Origin: Telmatactis stephensoni
Taxonomy: Eukaryota; Cnidaria; Anthozoa; Actiniaria; Isophelliidae
Assembly: GCA_029948255.1 (NCBI GenBank)
Contig: JALIZF010001538.1
Location: forward strand, 62,001-126,000
Length of the DNA: 64,000 nucleotides
Reading direction: 5' to 3'
Shown here: positions 60,968 to 64,000 of the stretch, piece after piece
How the letters are laid out: each line of letters opens with the position of its first letter
Numbering within the stretch: the stretch's first letter is position 1
Position numbers and translations under genes: made by a program
The notes under the pieces: model-generated
Seen by the model: the letters and a program-made list of their open reading frames with translations, nothing else
Told to the model about the DNA's origin: nothing
The model's database searches: none

Positions 60968-61135
60968 TGGCATGGTTGGCCGAGTGGTGAGAGCGCTGAC
61001 CATTCACCGCTGTGGTCCAGGTTCAAGTCCTACCACTTCGGTTGATTGATCATATGTGAACTGAGTTTGTTTGATGTGTTGTTCCAGATCTCTACCATGC
61101 CACGAGCGAGTTATTTTTTATTTAAGTGCCTAGTC
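60968..61135 (+). mobile_element. tRNA-derived SINE, copy 2
   Basis: The tRNA-like head has an A box TGGCCGAGTGG (60977-60987) and a B box GGTTCAAGTCC (61020-61030), 32 bases apart. Downstream GTGAACTGAGTTTGTTTGAT and CCATGCCACGAGCGAG are shared with the next element. It lacks an acceptor-stem pairing, so it is not a tRNA gene. Confidence 0.75.
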
Positions 61136-61139
61136 GTTC

Positions 61140-61411
61140 TAGCGCTTTCGCACTAATTGGGGGCACTATCCACTCACACACACTACCACTACATTGACTG
61201 TTTTAAGCATACAACTCTCAGCTCACATGTTGATTTTTACGGAGGGAGGAAAACCGGAGAACCCGGAGAAAAACCCTCGTGGCAAGGGAGAGAACAACAC
61301 ATCTAACAAACTCTACTCACATGTGGCATCCGCAGGGCTCGAACCAGTGACCCGACCCGTTGGACCACAGCGGTGAGAGGCGAACGTTTTACCGCTACGC
61401 CACCCAATGCC
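61140..61411 (-). mobile_element. tRNA-derived SINE, copy 3 (reverse)
   Basis: On the minus strand: head with TGGCGTAGCGG and GGTTCGAGCCC, then GTGTTGTTCTCTCCCTTGCC, ACGAGGGTTTTTCTCCGGG, GGTTTTCCTCCCTCCG and the 3' segment AATGTAGTGGTAGTGTGTG. The most complete copy of the family in the window. Confidence 0.8.
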
Positions 61412-61837
61412 GCCCATGAGTGTCGTGTGCTGTAAATACTGAATGTAGTGGTAGTGTGTGTGGAGAGAAACCTCACACAGGGAGTGGTTGTAAAATATGC
61501 GTTTATTGAAACGCTTCAGATAGAGTTTAAAACAAAGGGTTTTTTTTTCCTAGAAGAAAAACAATATTCATCCACGCCGTTTCACGGTTTAGAATGGTTA
61601 GTTCTCTCACACATTTTGCCTTTTTGCAGTGCTTTTATGATTATACTTCACCTTCCTTTCTAACAACGACAAAACCCTGATGGTCTACGAAAGTCATCAT
61701 GAAGTCAAACGACAAGCAAACAATTGGTTCCCAAGTATAAGTAAGCAATATGCAACATAATTGATGATAATGATGATGATGATTATCACTGGCATCATCA
61801 GCTAATCATAGTACATCATATAAGCGCAATGCAAGTT

Positions 61838-62200
61838 CCCCCTGGAGAGACCCTGCCCCTATCATTAAAAATTTTAGGCGAGGATGCTTGTCGTATTTTT
61901 TAGGGATCAAAATCAGCGATCTGGCAACTTTTCGACTTTTAGGGTGTCTCAAATTTTATTGACCTATCAGAGACTAAGCTGGTACCTTTCAGGGTGTTTT
62001 TCATTAAATAAGATACCCTCGTAAACTTTAGAAGTATGAGGTGTTCGAAGATTCAATATACAATTATTGATTTTGAGTTGGTGCAAACCTTTTGTGCTGT
62101 TACACCCACCTGGATAAGACTCAGGCACCTTTTAGGGATTATTTTCAAAATTTCTGACAAGCATTCCCGCTCTTCTGTTTATAGGAGTTCCCCCCGGGAC
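61838..62200 (+). repeat. Dispersed repeat E, copy 2
   Basis: Same orientation and order of blocks as 31415-31790; ends GGAGTTCCCCCCGGGA here versus GGAGTCCCCACCGAG there. Confidence 0.85.
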
Positions 62201-62326
62201 AAGTAACTTTCACCGTGCGTGACACCTGTCAATAACAGCAGCTAGTTATAGTGCATCATATCATTATCACTACCACTGTAACGATTATCGTTTTCGTCAT
62301 CACCATCATCAACTTGGTATCTCGTG

Positions 62327-62432
62327 CAGTGATGGGGCATCACATGTGGCTTGAGTTTCTTGTTCGTTCTCTCCCTTGCTTCGAGGTTTTTTTCTCCGGG
62401 TACTTCGTTTTTTCCTCCCTCAATAAAACCGA
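62327..62432 (+). mobile_element. SINE fragment (central and 3' part)
   Basis: GTTCTCTCCCTTGCTTCGAG, CTCCGGGTACTTCG and TTCCTCCCTCAATAAAACCG match the SINE body; the tRNA-like head is largely absent. Confidence 0.65.
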
Positions 62433-62915
62433 ACAAGTTTCGATCTAAACTGTGCTCCGTGATCAGACATGGGTCGTATGGTATGGTGGCTGCTACGCGT
62501 GTGTGTGTATGTAAATTTGTATGTAAATGTGTAAATGTGCAACTGTCTCGTAATGAAAGTGCCCTTTTATACCTTCGACTCGATCACGTTGAGCTGCGCA
62601 CTTCATAATTCAGTACTTGGCTACAAGGAAGGGTGATGAAGTACCCCAAATTTACATTTATTTAGAGCGATGTTTTAGGAAAAAAATCAGAACAAACTTT
62701 TCACGAAAAGCCTTAACGTTCAAGATTTACTAAATCTCCAGTGGTTATATTTAAAACCTCCGAGTATGCGCAATGCGGTTTTCACCCGTTTTTGTACCAG
62801 TACAGTCGGGTGTTTTGAAAAGCAGGATCTGACAGCAGTTTCATAGACAAAATGGCACATGCCAACTGGTGTTACATACAAACAAAACTGATGTAATATT
62901 TTGCTTTTGACACAG

Positions 62916-64000
62916 ATCCGAAGAAGATCCCTCCAACAAAGACTACGACTCTTTACAGGGTATTTTAGATGTCTTGGATGACAACACTGCCAACAAAGTA
63001 AAAACTCACTTATTAACAGAAGCAGACATGCGTGATAACCAAGAACCAACAGACTACCCGATGAAGGATGGAGATAAACACTACAAAATCGGTGAGGACA
63101 GGACATCGCAAAATGAAATAGAAAAGGATGACGAAAATAAATGGAATCCAACGCCAGACCAACCTGCTAAAGCGTGACATAGTACAAGAAAAACACGATA
63201 ATGTCAAACTATTTGGTAACTTGCTATCAAGACGTAAAAAGAAGATGAATTTGCTGGACAAACGTCGTTACAAGGACCCAACAAAGGCTGCCATGGAGTT
63301 ACTATATCGTCTATCAAAGCGCGACATGAAAACCCCACCGCAAGACAAACAAGTAACGCAAGATAACAGAGAACATCAGCAGCGTCACAAGGTACTATCG
63401 AGGAGAGGCAAATATTCCCCGCAGTTTTATAGCAAACCATTACAACCTGTCCCTAAAATCACTCAAAAGGATCCATTTACAAAACCCTCTAAGAAAAGAA
63501 AGGATCAGTCATTGTCACGCAGGCCTAGTCAAATGTTATTGTCACGCAAGCCTTACCATCAGTCATTGTCACGCGAAGATAGTCATCAGTTGTCACGCAA
63601 GCCTAGTCATCAGTTAATGTCACGCAAGCCTAACCATCAGTCATTGTCACGCAAACCTACTCATCAGTCATTGTCACGCAAGTCCAGTCATCAGTCGTTG
63701 TCACACAAGACCAATAAATCAGGCGGCACTAGTAAATCTTCCAATAGAACTACCGCAAATTTGAACTGTCCATATGAAGGCCTTGGTACAGAAGAACCGA
63801 AAACCGACATGATTACATGCATTCCATATCCTAGAACGAAAGAAATCTGTTATAAAGCTTATGAGTATATGGAACCACAGGAATCCCGTCCCGTAAAGTG
63901 TGTTGGTCAAACTGACGAACCTATTTGTGTTATAAAAACTAAATACCGTTACAGTATCAATGATAAGGTTGAAACAGAGTGCAACCCAGACAATTGTGAT
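62916..64000 (+). CDS. Unrecognised protein with nonapeptide repeats and Cys-containing region (partial)
   Basis: After the acceptor TTTTGACACAG the frame opens with SEEDPSNKDYDSLQGILD and stays open to the window end, provided one base is dropped in the A runs at 63122-63137. It is hydrophilic and Lys/Arg-rich with several basic clusters (LLKRD, SRRKKK, DKRRY, LSKRD, LSRRGK). At 63509-63712 about eight degenerate copies of SLSRKPSHQ (27-base units) occur. After a Ser/Thr-rich spacer, seven Cys follow in about 80 residues (NCPYEG, MITCIPY, EICYKA, VKCVG, PICVI, ECNPDNC). The basic clusters and Cys could fit a processed secreted precursor, but no signal peptide is visible because the start is missing. 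No family recognised. Confidence 0.75.

Larger units (their letters stand above)
59588..62915. other. Intergenic region between CSN1 and the right-edge gene
   Basis: Contains two SINEs in opposite orientation, a SINE fragment and dispersed repeat E. 59760-60960 shows no gene or repeat I recognise. The unseen 5' exons of the right-edge gene may lie here or in introns. Confidence 0.5.

Noticed and set aside
60977..61030. tRNA gene suggested by A and B boxes
   Set aside because: No acceptor-stem pairing or anticodon arm could be folded, and the sequence continues into a shared SINE body.

Overview
This is an animal nuclear genome window: AT-rich, intron-rich, with GT-AG exons of 50-400 bases, one long satellite array, many short foldback (MITE-like) elements and tRNA-derived SINEs. 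It is not bacterial or viral. The repeat landscape and the protein set suggest an invertebrate, plausibly an anthozoan cnidarian, but that assignment is inference. Three genes can be read confidently and a fourth runs off the right edge.

Layout. (1) 85-10588, + strand: a DESI1-type PPPDE isopeptidase with a C-terminal PUL-like helical domain; its 5' end lies outside the window. Its fourth intron (1572-8822) is almost entirely a ~7 kb satellite of about 77- and 97-base units, each carrying a 10-bp hairpin and arranged in higher-order repeats. (2) 10589-14863: convergent intergenic DNA with two foldback elements. (3) 14864-35228, - strand: a complete 25-exon T-type (CaV3) voltage-gated calcium channel, about 2,050 residues, with the EEDD selectivity filter, an I-II linker helix-loop-helix region and a histidine-rich tract. 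Its first intron looks like a U12-type intron with AT-AA termini. (4) 35229-53322: about 18 kb with no recognisable gene, rich in foldback elements, tetranucleotide microsatellites and SINEs, and holding a cluster of three CRE-like sites upstream of the channel. (5) 53323-59587, - strand: COP9 signalosome subunit 1 in 17 exons, plus a frame-preserving candidate cassette exon. (6) 59588-62915: SINEs and dispersed repeats. (7) 62916-64000, + strand: the interior of an unrecognised protein with nonapeptide repeats and a cysteine-containing region.

Two window-wide signals stand out. In the isopeptidase, channel and right-edge genes there are seven places where the reading frame slips by exactly +1, mostly at short homopolymers; each is repaired by dropping one base, and repairs in the channel restore family alignment. 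CSN1 needs none. This most likely marks assembly insertion errors. Second, the 12-mer CACAGGAANCCC occurs 11 times on the two strands with mostly unrelated flanks, far more often than chance.

The three identified genes do not form a pathway: one acts in SUMO/ubiquitin-type isopeptidase chemistry, one in membrane excitability and one in cullin deneddylation.
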